Of a DNA stretch of 11,216 bases, positions 1-6,718 are shown piece by piece. The notes beneath the pieces were generated by a model. The model saw only the letters and a list, made by a program, of their open reading frames with translations. It did not search any database and was not told where the DNA came from. The stretch's first letter is position 1. Each line of letters opens with the position of its first letter. Made by a program: the position numbers and the translations under genes. This DNA comes from Methanocorpusculum sp. (lineage in GTDB: Archaea > Halobacteriota > Methanomicrobia > Methanomicrobiales > Methanocorpusculaceae), in the NCBI GenBank assembly GCA_017622255.1, contig JAGARL010000206.1:1-11216 (forward strand), read 5' to 3'.

Positions 1-690
1 GTCATCGTCCCGGAAGATGACACGCCGGAAGCAAAGAGAACGGCAGAAATCTGCAACGAGTTCTCCCGCCAGGCATACGAGATTCTGAAAAACCACCCGG
101 TAAACCTTGCCCGCAAGGCAGAAGGCAAGAACCCGGCAAACGTCGTCTTAATCCGCGGCGCAGGCGAAATGGGCGTCTATGAGACCTTCGAGGAAAAGCA
201 CGAGCTCTCCGGCAGTGTTGTCGCCTCTGCGGCATTAATTGCCGGAATCGGCAGCTCCGTCGGCCTTGAAAGAATCCCGGTTCTCCCAAGCACCCCGCTT
301 GATGAACAGGTCCAGCTTGTCTTAAAACAGTTCGAGACCAAAGACTTTGTCCTCTTCAACATCAAAAACGCCGACGAGTACGGACATGACGGCAAGGCCG
401 AAGAGAAGAAGGCCTTCCTCGAAAAGATTGATGCCGCCATTCTCCCATTCCTTGAGAGAACCGATATCATGATTGCCGTCTGCGGAGACCACTCCACCCC
501 GTGTTCCGTCAAAGACCACAGCGCAGACCCGGTCCCGCTGATTATCAGAGGAGACGGATGCCGCGTGGACAATGTTTCGGCCTATGATGAAATCTCCTGT
601 GCGGCTGGTGCCATGTGCAGAATCAGCGGTGCCTATCTCATGCCGGTTTTACTCGATTTAATCGACAAAACCCATAAGTACGGTGCATAA
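1..690 (+). CDS. apgM: 2,3-bisphosphoglycerate-independent phosphoglycerate mutase, archaeal type (3' part)
   Basis: Interconverts 3- and 2-phosphoglycerate in glycolysis/gluconeogenesis in the cytoplasm. The frame is open from the first base, so the start lies outside the window. About 229 C-terminal residues are visible, against roughly 400 for the family, so about 170 N-terminal residues are missing. The evidence is the alkaline-phosphatase-superfamily metal-site motifs: FNIKNADEYGHDG (the family's N-x-K-x-A-D-E-x-G-H-D-G block) and VCGDHSTPC followed by KDHSADPVPLIIRG. These are characteristic of the archaeal ApgM family rather than bacterial GpmI. The block IRGAGEM near residue 51 also fits. 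The next gene starts 21 bp downstream on the same strand, so co-transcription is possible. Nothing indicates damage. Archaea often carry two apgM paralogues, and I cannot tell which this is. Confidence 0.93.
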   Translation, partial: VIVPEDDTPEAKRTAEICNEFSRQAYEILKNHPVNLARKAEGKNPANVVLIRGAGEMGVYETFEEKHELSGSVVASAALIAGIGSSVGLERIPVLPSTPLDEQVQLVLKQFETKDFVLFNIKNADEYGHDGKAEEKKAFLEKIDAAILPFLERTDIMIAVCGDHSTPCSVKDHSADPVPLIIRGDGCRVDNVSAYDEISCAAGAMCRISGAYLMPVLLDLIDKTHKYGA

Positions 691-711
691 CGATATACTA
701 AGTAGGAAAGG

Positions 712-1761
712 ATGTCGAATCATAGAATAATTGTGGCGGAGTCCATTCCGGACTATCCGGCAGAGCCTGAGGAAAAATTCCTCAACCTGCCTGATGTCGC
801 GGAAGAGGAAATCATCGAAACCGAACAGCAGACCCCGCCTGCGGAGAAAGCCGAGCCGCTGTTTTCCGAGATTCCCGAACCGGAAGTCCTGAAACAGCAG
901 CTCTCCTCGATTGATGAAGAGACCGCCGCTTTTGTTGTCTCATCCACGGAACTGTTCAAGACCTGCGTTCTGCCGAACAAGACGGAACTGCAGGAGCGAA
1001 ATCTGAAAACAAAAAGCGACATTTTAGTCGGAGACCACTGTAATATCGGATACGGTCTCTACGGAAATGATATCGCAATCTGCGAACTCTCCACCATGCA
1101 CGGAGATGTCGTTGCCGAAGGGGATCTTCGTATCGACAACTTCTGCGAAGTGCATGGAACGGTTATCTGCAACGGCGACGCCTACTTAGGCGAAGGCGTG
1201 AAGATTCACGGAAAACTCACCGTCGGCGGAAACCTCGACATCGGCGATAATGTAACGATTGACAAAGAGTTCAAGGCCTTAGGCGACATCGCCATTCGCA
1301 ACCCCATGCCGGTTGTGCTGTATCTTCTGCTGTATGTTATGACGATGCTCCACATCGAAGGCGAGGAGTCCACCAAGAAGAAACTCAACGAACTGGTTGC
1401 CGAAGCACAGGCAACGCCGCTTGTCCTGCCGCCGAAGACGACCATGGACCTTCGCTACTTCTCTGTGCCGACTCCAATGGAGATTGGCTCCAACTGCCGT
1501 CTGCACGGAAACATCAAGGCAGAGACCGTCAAGGTCAGAAAGGACACCACCATCTTCGGCAGCATCCAGGCATCGAAGCGGGTTAAGGTTGGTCCGCGTG
1601 ATGCGGTCCACGGAGATGTTGCGGCAAAGAACATCCGCGTTGAACGCGGGGCAGATATCTTAGGAGACCTTATCGGCAATCTGGTCTGGCTGCATGAGGA
1701 TGCCAGAGTCAGCGGGGTAATCAAGGCAACGGAAGGCCTGACGATTGGAAGAAACGAGTAA
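712..1761 (+). CDS. bactofilin-like polymer-forming beta-helix protein with central hydrophobic segment
   Basis: 349 residues. Residues 1-100 are acidic, proline-rich and probably disordered. From about residue 103 there is a run of short strand-turn units with regularly spaced G, V and I (ILVGDHCNIG, MHGDVVAEGDLRI, VHGTVICNGDAYLG, VHGKLTVGGNLDIG-type). This is the pattern of the bactofilin/CcmA right-handed beta-helix (COG1664-type), whose known members polymerise into cytoskeletal filaments. The helix is interrupted at residues 198-213 by a hydrophobic stretch (PMPVVLYLLLYVMTML) and then a charged, probably helical linker (214-240). A second beta-helix block follows at 256-347, with CRLHGNIKAETVKV, IFGSIQASKRVKV and VHGDVAAKNIRV. 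The hydrophobic insert could be a membrane anchor or re-entrant helix. An AGGA sits 4 nt before the ATG. The gene follows apgM by 21 bp and abuts the next gene. Fold assignment is fairly sure; function is inferred. Confidence 0.75.
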   Translation: MSNHRIIVAESIPDYPAEPEEKFLNLPDVAEEEIIETEQQTPPAEKAEPLFSEIPEPEVLKQQLSSIDEETAAFVVSSTELFKTCVLPNKTELQERNLKTKSDILVGDHCNIGYGLYGNDIAICELSTMHGDVVAEGDLRIDNFCEVHGTVICNGDAYLGEGVKIHGKLTVGGNLDIGDNVTIDKEFKALGDIAIRNPMPVVLYLLLYVMTMLHIEGEESTKKKLNELVAEAQATPLVLPPKTTMDLRYFSVPTPMEIGSNCRLHGNIKAETVKVRKDTTIFGSIQASKRVKVGPRDAVHGDVAAKNIRVERGADILGDLIGNLVWLHEDARVSGVIKATEGLTIGRNE

Positions 1762-1762
1762 T

Positions 1763-2602
1763 ATGAAGTCTTTAGAAGAGATGATTGAGGTTGAGGAGCT
1801 CCGGTTTATCGAGCCGGATTATGCTTCTCTGGTAAACAACGGGGAACCGGCGGTTCTTATCTGCGAGGCAAAACCTGCGGCAGGCGGGGCCCGCATTCTG
1901 CTGGATGAAGAGGGAAACCCGCTGCTGTTTGCGGTGAATAACGAAGGTGTCTGGTTTGCGACGTCCTGGATGTTCCGCGACCCGACGCCGGCAGAGCTTG
2001 CTCTCTTTGAGGCGGCAGACGGAGATATGTACGAAGAGCCGCGGGCAGAGGTTGAGGCGGCGCTTCGTGCATACTTTGCGCAGATTATTATCGAGGAAAT
2101 CCCGCCGACCCGTGAGGATATCACGGAAGAGAGAATCGATAAAATCCGCTCGCTCGTTCGCGAAAAGTTCGGCGAGTCGGTCTCCGGAATCTGTATTGAT
2201 GCCTGCTGCGGTTCAGGTATCGGTTCACAGGTGATGCGGGAGATTGGGGCGTCTCCTATCGCCTACGACAACGACGCAGAACTTCTCTCGCTCGGATTCA
2301 AAAACGGCAGACTGAAGCCGGAAGAGGCTGTCTGCATTGACGGCCGCACCGCTTCTGCCTATATGCCGGATGCAGAGTTTGGACTCGGCATTATGTTCGG
2401 CCAGATGTACCAGTACACAAAAGAGCTCTGGCAGCCGATTGTCGAAGAGCTTGCCGGTATCACGGAAAAAACGCTGATTACAGTGGCTACAGAAGAAGAA
2501 GCAAAATGGGTCCAGGAATGGGCAGCCGGGGTTGGCCGGTATCTGGAAATCTCGGAAAACGACCGCGACCCGATTTATGACAGATGGGTTATCTTTGGAT
2601 AA
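1763..2602 (+). CDS. uncharacterised protein with SAM-methyltransferase-like Rossmann core
   Basis: 279 residues from the ATG, which lies 1 base after the stop of the bactofilin-like gene. A TTG six codons upstream is an alternative start, but it would sit inside the previous gene. Residues 1-110 form an acidic N-terminal domain I do not recognise. Residues 120-200 look like a class I SAM-binding fold. Motif I is CIDACCGSGIG (about 144-154), the acidic residue after strand 2 is in AYDND (169-171), and CIDGRTAS follows near 191-198 in the motif III position. The remainder (EFGLGIMFGQMYQ, TLITVATEEEAKWVQ) fits strands 4-6. I see no NPPY-type catalytic tetrad, so the target is unknown and catalytic activity is unproven. 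Tight coupling to the bactofilin-like gene suggests the two act together. The ribosome binding site is weak, suggesting translational coupling. Confidence 0.7.
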   Translation: MKSLEEMIEVEELRFIEPDYASLVNNGEPAVLICEAKPAAGGARILLDEEGNPLLFAVNNEGVWFATSWMFRDPTPAELALFEAADGDMYEEPRAEVEAALRAYFAQIIIEEIPPTREDITEERIDKIRSLVREKFGESVSGICIDACCGSGIGSQVMREIGASPIAYDNDAELLSLGFKNGRLKPEEAVCIDGRTASAYMPDAEFGLGIMFGQMYQYTKELWQPIVEELAGITEKTLITVATEEEAKWVQEWAAGVGRYLEISENDRDPIYDRWVIFG

Positions 2603-2603
2603 C

Positions 2604-3431
2604 TCACCACTCGATTTTCATCCCGATACCAACTTCGCCGACCGGGATTCTTTGATGAATTGCGGACCGCACGGCAAATGATGTGCAGTGGCAGGGATAC
2701 AGTTCCTTCAGTCCCAGACCTGCCAGATACTCAATCGTCTTTTCTACGCGCTCGTTTACCTCTTTCAGATGGAAACCGCCGATAATTCCGGCAACCGGTT
2801 TTTCAAAAAGAGATACTGCATACTGTACTATATTACAGATTCCTGCATGCGAACATCCGGTAATAATAGAGATGGACTCTCCTGCATCATAGACCAGTGC
2901 TGAATCCTCCATCACAAAATCCGGCTCGAAGCGCCCGCCGGCATCATGAACGCCAAACTGCGAGCGTATCTCAAAATCATTCAGCTGCGGAATCTCTCCC
3001 AAAAACGTCAGATGTTCTGACACCTTCTGCGGTTTTCGGGAAAGCGAAAGCTTGTAGGGCAAATCCTCTGCCCGAAGCAGAGAACCTGCATTTCTGCCGT
3101 CAGGATACTGCTTTTCCCAAAGCGTTTCCGGATGTGCTGTCAGCCGCGCGTGTGAAAGAACCGTTTTCAGATGCGAAAGACCGCCGGTGTGGTCGTCATG
3201 TCCGTGAGATAGAACAACTGTATCCACTTTCGAGAGGTCAATTCCCATGCGCTCTGCATTTCTCAAAAACACATCCGAGTACCCGCAGTCAAAGAGAACC
3301 TTCTCTCCTTCGTCCTCAATATAGAAAGAGAGTGCCGGCTCTCCCAGATAGTATTTGTCAATATACGTATTATTATCCGCAAGCACCGTCAGCTTCATAC
3401 AAACATATTGTCTCTCATCCCTGTTAGTCAT
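2604..3431 (-). CDS. MBL-fold metallohydrolase (COG1237-type, methanopterin-pathway-like)
   Basis: 275 residues when started at the ATG at 3431, which has a GGAG at 3440-3437 five nt upstream. The frame stays open to 3518, but the extra N-terminal residues look non-coding and have no comparable site. The metallo-beta-lactamase metal ligands are visible: SHGHDDHTGG (H76, H78, D80, H81), GCSHAGICN (H195), GGFHL (H221) and PCHCTS (H248). This set is typical of COG1237, which includes the archaeal enzyme reported to make the 7,8-dihydropterin-6-methyl-4-(beta-D-ribofuranosyl)aminobenzene 5'-phosphate intermediate of methanopterin biosynthesis. Other members have no known substrate, so the exact reaction is uncertain. 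The protein is probably cytoplasmic, with no signal peptide. It is convergent with the methyltransferase-like gene and divergent from the rps19e operon. Confidence 0.85.
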   Translation of the reverse strand: MTNRDERQYVCMKLTVLADNNTYIDKYYLGEPALSFYIEDEGEKVLFDCGYSDVFLRNAERMGIDLSKVDTVVLSHGHDDHTGGLSHLKTVLSHARLTAHPETLWEKQYPDGRNAGSLLRAEDLPYKLSLSRKPQKVSEHLTFLGEIPQLNDFEIRSQFGVHDAGGRFEPDFVMEDSALVYDAGESISIITGCSHAGICNIVQYAVSLFEKPVAGIIGGFHLKEVNERVEKTIEYLAGLGLKELYPCHCTSFAVRSAIHQRIPVGEVGIGMKIEW

Positions 3432-3436
3432 ATCTT

Positions 3437-3440
3437 CTCC
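3437..3440 (-). promoter_or_regulatory. ribosome binding site fixing the MBL hydrolase start
   Basis: On the minus strand GGAG stands five bases before the ATG at 3431. This decides the start in favour of 3431 over the in-frame ATGs at 3518 and 3398, neither of which has a comparable site. Confidence 0.6.
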
Positions 3441-3452
3441 GCCACCATTATC

Positions 3453-3474
3453 TATATAATCTCTGAAGTATAAC
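3453..3474 (+). promoter_or_regulatory. candidate TATA boxes of the rps19e operon (divergent region)
   Basis: The 132-bp gap between the divergent MBL gene and rps19e contains TATATAAT (3453-3460) and GTATAAC (3468-3474). Either could serve plus-strand transcription starting near 3483-3500, giving a leader of 65-80 nt before the rps19e ATG. On the other strand the same bases read TTATAC and ATTATATAG and could serve the MBL gene. This is inferred from position and composition only; no BRE was clearly resolved. Confidence 0.4.
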
Positions 3475-3525
3475 ATGTAAAGACTGTTAATGTCATCGTT
3501 ATGGACATCCGTGCCCATAACAAAT

Positions 3526-3541
3526 CGTGCCGAAAGGCACG
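3526..3541 (+). promoter_or_regulatory. leader hairpin with GAAA tetraloop before rps19e
   Basis: CGTGCC-GAAA-GGCACG is a perfect 6-bp stem closed by a GNRA-type tetraloop, ending 22 bases before the rps19e start and 9 bases before its ribosome binding site. It would lie in the untranslated leader of the ribosomal operon. It has no T run, so it is not a terminator. A role as a protein-binding or mRNA-stabilising element is inference. Confidence 0.45.
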
Positions 3542-3563
3542 CGGCTTACAGTGAGGTTTGTCA

Positions 3564-4013
3564 ATGACTACAGTATTTGACATCCCGGCAAACGACCTGA
3601 TCAACAAGGTTGCAGAAGAACTCAGAAACGTTTCTGAGATTCAGGCACCAGAGTGGGCAGAGTTCGTGAAAACGGGAGTACACAAGCAGATGCCGCCAGA
3701 GAATCCAGACTGGTGGTACATCCGTTCCGCAGCAGTGCTGCGCAGAATCTATGTTGACGGCCCGATTGGTGTCGAGCGTATGCGTACCGTCTACGGTGGT
3801 ATGCAGGACCGCGGCAGCAAGCCGTCCCACTTCAGAAAAGGAAGCGGAAGCATCGCACGTAAAGTCATGCAGCAGCTCGAAGCAGCAGGTTTCATCGAGA
3901 AAGTCACCGGCGGCAGAGCAGTTTCCGCAAAAGGCCGCAAATTCCTTGACAACATCGCACACTCCTTAAAGGAGGACGCAGTCAAGGCAGCACCGGGCCT
4001 TGCAAAGTACTAA
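3564..4013 (+). CDS. rps19e: 30S ribosomal protein eS19
   Basis: 149 residues. Component of the archaeal small ribosomal subunit, absent from bacteria. The start is the ATG at 3564, with GTGAGG at 3551-3556 seven bases upstream; a TTG two codons earlier has no such support. Hallmarks are [13 protein letters not shown] at the N-terminus, the [14 protein letters not shown] block, the basic loop [15 protein letters not shown] with RKVMQQLE after it, and the C-terminal G(R)[14 protein letters not shown] motif. Length is normal for the family. It heads the operon continuing through pfdA; this order is common in archaea, where eS19 and PDCD5 are usual neighbours. Confidence 0.97.
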   Translation: MTTVFDIPANDLINKVAEELRNVSEIQAPEWAEFVKTGVHKQMPPENPDWWYIRSAAVLRRIYVDGPIGVERMRTVYGGMQDRGSKPSHFRKGSGSIARKVMQQLEAAGFIEKVTGGRAVSAKGRKFLDNIAHSLKEDAVKAAPGLAKY

Positions 4014-4039
4014 ACACTGACACAAATTAGGTGAAAAGA

Positions 4040-4372
4040 ATGGGAGACGATGCAGAACTCGCAGAACTTCGCCGTCAGCGCATGATGCAGATGCAGCAGC
4101 AGCAGATGGCAGAACAGGAACAGCTTCAGCGTCAGCAGCAGATGCAGGCACAGATTCAGTCTGTACTCATGCAGGTTATGGAGCCGGCAGCACGCGAACG
4201 GTTAAACACCATCCGCATCACCAAGCCGGAGTTCGCCGCATCCATCGAGCAGCAGATTGTTTCTCTTGCCCAGTCCGGACGCCTTCGTCAGAAAATTACC
4301 GATGAACAGCTCAAGAATCTGTTAGCACAGATTGTACCCCAGAAAAAGGAATTTAACATCCGCAGGGTTTAA
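4040..4372 (+). CDS. PDCD5-family DNA-binding protein
   Basis: 110 residues. Small helical protein of the PDCD5/TFAR19 family (COG2118), a nucleic-acid-binding protein found in archaea and eukaryotes whose archaeal role is not settled. The ATG at 4040 is chosen because GGTGA (4030-4034) sits five bases before it; a GTG three codons earlier is inside that site. Residues 1-40 are strongly Q/M-rich (for example QMQQQQMAEQEQLQRQQQMQ) and probably form a long helix. The core ERLNTIRITKPEFAASIEQQ and the LAQSGRLRQKITDEQLKNLL block are typical of the family, as is the basic tail KKEFNIRRV. The stop overlaps the next start by one base (TAATG), indicating translational coupling. Confidence 0.93.
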   Translation: MGDDAELAELRRQRMMQMQQQQMAEQEQLQRQQQMQAQIQSVLMQVMEPAARERLNTIRITKPEFAASIEQQIVSLAQSGRLRQKITDEQLKNLLAQIVPQKKEFNIRRV

Positions 4373-4971
4373 TGAAAGCAGGTGTACTCTACAGCGGCGG
4401 CAAAGACAGCAGTCTTGCAGCAACCCTTCTTGCAAGGGATTATGATGTAGAATTACTGACCTTCGTTTTCAACGAAAACCATGCTGTCCCTTCTATCGAA
4501 GCGGCGGCAAAGGAGTTAGGTTTCCCCTGGAAGAAACTGACCTTTGCGCCAGGTTTCCTTGATGAAGTCGTAAATATGATTGTCCAGGATGGACATCCCG
4601 CAAACGCAATCAATGAAATCCACCGACGGTCTCTCGGTGCTGCAGCCCAAGAATATGAGGTGGTCGCTGATGGAACGCGGCGTGATGACAGAGTTCCCAT
4701 GAGGACACACGCTGAAGTACAGAGCCTTGAGATGAAGTACGGCGTAAGCTATGTACGCCCGCTTCTCGGCATCGGAAAAACCGAAATCATACGCCTTGCA
4801 GAAAAGTTCTATGAAATCGCCTACGGCGAAACAGGAACGATTCCAAACGGCGATTATGAAAGTGAAATCAGAACTGAACTGATTAGACGGGGCATCGACT
4901 ATGTGCCGCTGTTCCCCAAAAATCATGAACAGTCTCTGGTCATTAGAAAAAAAGTGGTGAACAAACCATGA
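4372..4971 (+). CDS. PP-loop (adenine nucleotide alpha-hydrolase) ATPase, COG2117-like
   Basis: 199 residues. The N-terminal PP-loop [14 protein letters not shown] (residues 7-20) binds ATP and, in the superfamily, activates a substrate by adenylation; well-known relatives modify tRNA or make amide bonds. Other conserved blocks are [16 protein letters not shown] (about 98-112) and [19 protein letters not shown] (128-146). This arrangement matches the archaeal COG2117 group, annotated as a predicted tRNA-modification or thiolation-type enzyme with no proven reaction. It overlaps PDCD5 by one base and rpl39e by four (ATGA). A home among ribosomal protein genes suggests a translation-related substrate. 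No cysteine is visible, so a thiol-relay mechanism like that of ThiI is unlikely. Confidence 0.82.
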   Translation: MKAGVLYSGGKDSSLAATLLARDYDVELLTFVFNENHAVPSIEAAAKELGFPWKKLTFAPGFLDEVVNMIVQDGHPANAINEIHRRSLGAAAQEYEVVADGTRRDDRVPMRTHAEVQSLEMKYGVSYVRPLLGIGKTEIIRLAEKFYEIAYGETGTIPNGDYESEIRTELIRRGIDYVPLFPKNHEQSLVIRKKVVNKP

Positions 4972-5120
4972 GCAAACTTACCAAAGGCCGCAAAATTCGT
5001 TTTGCAAAGGCAACCCAGCAGAACAGAAGAGTTCCTGCATGGGTCATGATTAAGACAAAGCGTAACGTTGTGTCTCACCCGAAGAGACGCAGCTGGAGAC
5101 GCAGCACGCTGAAGGTGTAA
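4968..5120 (+). CDS. rpl39e: 50S ribosomal protein eL39
   Basis: 50 residues, highly basic ([20 protein letters not shown] at the N-terminus). Lies in the peptide exit tunnel of the archaeal/eukaryotic large subunit. The family signature P-x-W-V-x-x-K-T-x-R is present as [10 protein letters not shown], followed by [14 protein letters not shown]. The start is the ATG of the ATGA overlap with the upstream PP-loop gene, with GGTGA at 4956-4960 seven bases upstream. It is a normal full-length copy, four bases before rpl31e. Confidence 0.97.
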   Translation: MSKLTKGRKIRFAKATQQNRRVPAWVMIKTKRNVVSHPKRRSWRRSTLKV

Positions 5121-5124
5121 GAAA

Positions 5125-5388
5125 ATGGTAGAAGTACAAAAAGAACAGATCTACATTATCCCGCTTCGTGATGTTAAGCGTGTCCCGTGCTACAAACGCG
5201 CAAACGCTGCAATCAAAGATATCCGCGGATTCCTTGAGCATCACATGAAGAGTGATGACGTTAAGCTCGACAAGTCCATCAACGAGGCTGTCTGGGCACG
5301 CGGATCTCAGAAACCGCCAAGACGCATCCGCGTTCGTGCTATGAAGTTCGACGACGGACAGGTCCAGGCGGAACTTGCTGAGGAGTAA
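5125..5388 (+). CDS. rpl31e: 50S ribosomal protein eL31
   Basis: 87 residues. Large-subunit protein near the exit tunnel. Recognised by [20 protein letters not shown], then [20 protein letters not shown] and the [20 protein letters not shown] block, which are the family's conserved segments. The ATG follows an AGGTG (5113-5117) by seven bases. Adjacent to rpl39e as in many archaea. Confidence 0.97.
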   Translation: MVEVQKEQIYIIPLRDVKRVPCYKRANAAIKDIRGFLEHHMKSDDVKLDKSINEAVWARGSQKPPRRIRVRAMKFDDGQVQAELAEE

Positions 5389-5392
5389 TTAA

Positions 5393-6064
5393 ATGGATGA
5401 TCCCACCCTGTCACTGAATGGTGATCCGAACATCGGTGTCTATGCACGTGTCTTTGACGACATTGCATTCGTCCCAATCGACGCTCCGGAGGAGTTCAAA
5501 TCCAAGATTGCAGAGTACCTGGAAGTTGAGGTTATTGAGACCTTTATTCAGGGTTCGTCTGTTATCGGACTGCTCTTAACCGGCAACTCCAACGGATTCG
5601 TCGTTTCCGGTCTCATTCAGGATTCAGAGCTTGACCTTCTCCAGGAATACGGAGATGTCCTTCTCCTCGGAGAAGAGATGAATGCGGCAGGGAATGTGAT
5701 TCTGACCAACGACTCATTTGCCGTTGTGCACCCGGATATGTCTTCCGAGATGCGCAAGATGGTGGGCGAGTTCCTGAAGGTCCCGACCATTCCGATGTCC
5801 TTTGCCGGTGTCGGAACGGTTGGTATGACCTGTGCCTGTACCAATGCAGGAATCCTTCTTCCGGCACGCAGTGCTCCGGAGGAGATTTCCGCAGTCGAAG
5901 AGGCAATCCCGTTAGAGGATTTCCCGGTCGGTACCGGTTCGGTCAACATGGGTTCCAATCTGATTGGAACCGGCCTTCTCATCAACAACAAGGGTTACCT
6001 TGCCGGAAACACCACCACCGGTTTCGAGCTTGGCAGAATTGAAGATGTATTTGGATTTCTGTGA
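5393..6064 (+). CDS. eif6: translation initiation factor aIF6
   Basis: 223 residues, the usual length. Anti-association factor that binds the 50S subunit and prevents premature joining with 30S; pentein fold of five quasi-repeats. Recognisable segments include GDPNIGVYARVFDDIAFVP, IQGSSVIGLLLTGNSNGFVV, LLLGEEMNAAGNVILTNDSF, AGVGTVGMTCACTNAGILLP and the final GTGLLINNKGYLAGNTTTGF with ELGRIEDVFGFL. AGGAG at 5381-5385 lies seven bases before the ATG. The N-terminal leader (MDDPTLSLN) is slightly longer than in many orthologues, where the protein begins close to the first beta strand. Four bases separate it from rpl31e. Confidence 0.97.
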   Translation: MDDPTLSLNGDPNIGVYARVFDDIAFVPIDAPEEFKSKIAEYLEVEVIETFIQGSSVIGLLLTGNSNGFVVSGLIQDSELDLLQEYGDVLLLGEEMNAAGNVILTNDSFAVVHPDMSSEMRKMVGEFLKVPTIPMSFAGVGTVGMTCACTNAGILLPARSAPEEISAVEEAIPLEDFPVGTGSVNMGSNLIGTGLLINNKGYLAGNTTTGFELGRIEDVFGFL

Positions 6065-6076
6065 GGTGAATTAAAA

Positions 6077-6262
6077 ATGCCGAAATTCGAGGTTAAGGGT
6101 CGCTTCCTCAACGATGGTGAGATGAGACCTTTCACAAAAGTAGTCAGTGCTCCGTCCGAGAAGCTTGCAGGAGAGTTTACTCTTGCAACCTTCGGCAGCA
6201 AGCACAGACTTGAGCGCAAGTATATCAGCATCGAGTCCGTACAGGGTATCGATGACAACTAA
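6077..6262 (+). CDS. rplX: 50S ribosomal protein eL20 (LX / L18a)
   Basis: 61 residues. Archaeal large-subunit protein LX, homologous to part of eukaryotic L18a. Shows FEVKGRF near the N-terminus, FTKVVSAPSEKLAGE, the FGSKHRLERKYISIESV segment and a short acidic end. A strong GAGGTGA (6063-6069) lies seven bases before the ATG. Its last 11 bases overlap the start of pfdA in another frame, which suggests coupled translation. Confidence 0.95.
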   Translation: MPKFEVKGRFLNDGEMRPFTKVVSAPSEKLAGEFTLATFGSKHRLERKYISIESVQGIDDN

Positions 6263-6692
6263 TACTAACCAGGCAGCACTGGAGCAGGAGATTAAATCCC
6301 TCCAGGCGTATGCCGCAGAGTATTCGGAGCAGTACGGTCTTCTCTCTGAACAGCTGAAATTCATGGAGGCTGCAAAGGCTGAGGCACGCTCTTCGATTGA
6401 AGCCCTGGAAGCCCTTGCGGCAACCGACGGCGAGGCCGCAGTTCTTCTGCCGCTTGGCGGAGGAGTGACGGTCAAAGCAACTCTGCACGACACGAAGAAT
6501 ACGCTTGTCGGCATTGGTGCAGGCGTTTCTGTTGAGAAGTCCACCGAGGAGGCAATCGCTTTCTTAAAGGACAGAATCACTGAGATGGATGCATCCGGAA
6601 AACGCTTAACCGAGTCTCTTGGTAAGCTTTCCGAGCAGATGCGTGCTGTTGAACAGAGGATGCAGGAAATCTACGCATCCGTTCAGCAGTAA
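6252..6692 (+). CDS. pfdA: prefoldin subunit alpha
   Basis: 146 residues. Subunit of the jellyfish-shaped prefoldin chaperone, which passes unfolded proteins to the thermosome. The start is the ATG inside the end of rplX, with AGGG (6243-6246) five bases upstream; a longer open frame reaching into rplX is not used because it crosses that gene. The protein has the class expected for alpha subunits: an N-terminal coiled-coil helix (about 8-55, EQEIKSLQAYAAEYSEQYG), a beta-hairpin region (about 60-95, AVLLPLGGGVTVKATL and NTLVGIGAGVSVEKS) and a C-terminal coiled coil to residue 144. Last gene of the operon; a T run follows. Confidence 0.95.
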   Translation: MTTNTNQAALEQEIKSLQAYAAEYSEQYGLLSEQLKFMEAAKAEARSSIEALEALAATDGEAAVLLPLGGGVTVKATLHDTKNTLVGIGAGVSVEKSTEEAIAFLKDRITEMDASGKRLTESLGKLSEQMRAVEQRMQEIYASVQQ

Positions 6693-6698
6693 CACCGT

Positions 6699-6709
6699 AT
6701 TCTTTTTTC
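6699..6709 (+). terminator. T-rich stop signal after pfdA
   Basis: TTCTTTTTT begins seven bases after the pfdA stop. Archaeal termination often needs only an oligo-T run, and this lies in the 26-bp gap between pfdA and the convergent ClC gene. No hairpin precedes it. Confidence 0.5.
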
Positions 6710-6718
6710 AATAATCAT

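Noticed and set aside
1745..1762. TTG start for the methyltransferase-like gene
   Set aside because: It would overlap the end of the bactofilin-like gene by 17 bases and add six unsupported residues. The ATG at 1763 is one base after that stop codon.
3432..3518. N-terminal extension of the MBL hydrolase to the ATG at 3518
   Set aside because: It covers the TATA-like boxes of the divergent promoter and lacks family similarity. The ATG at 3431 has a good GGAG.
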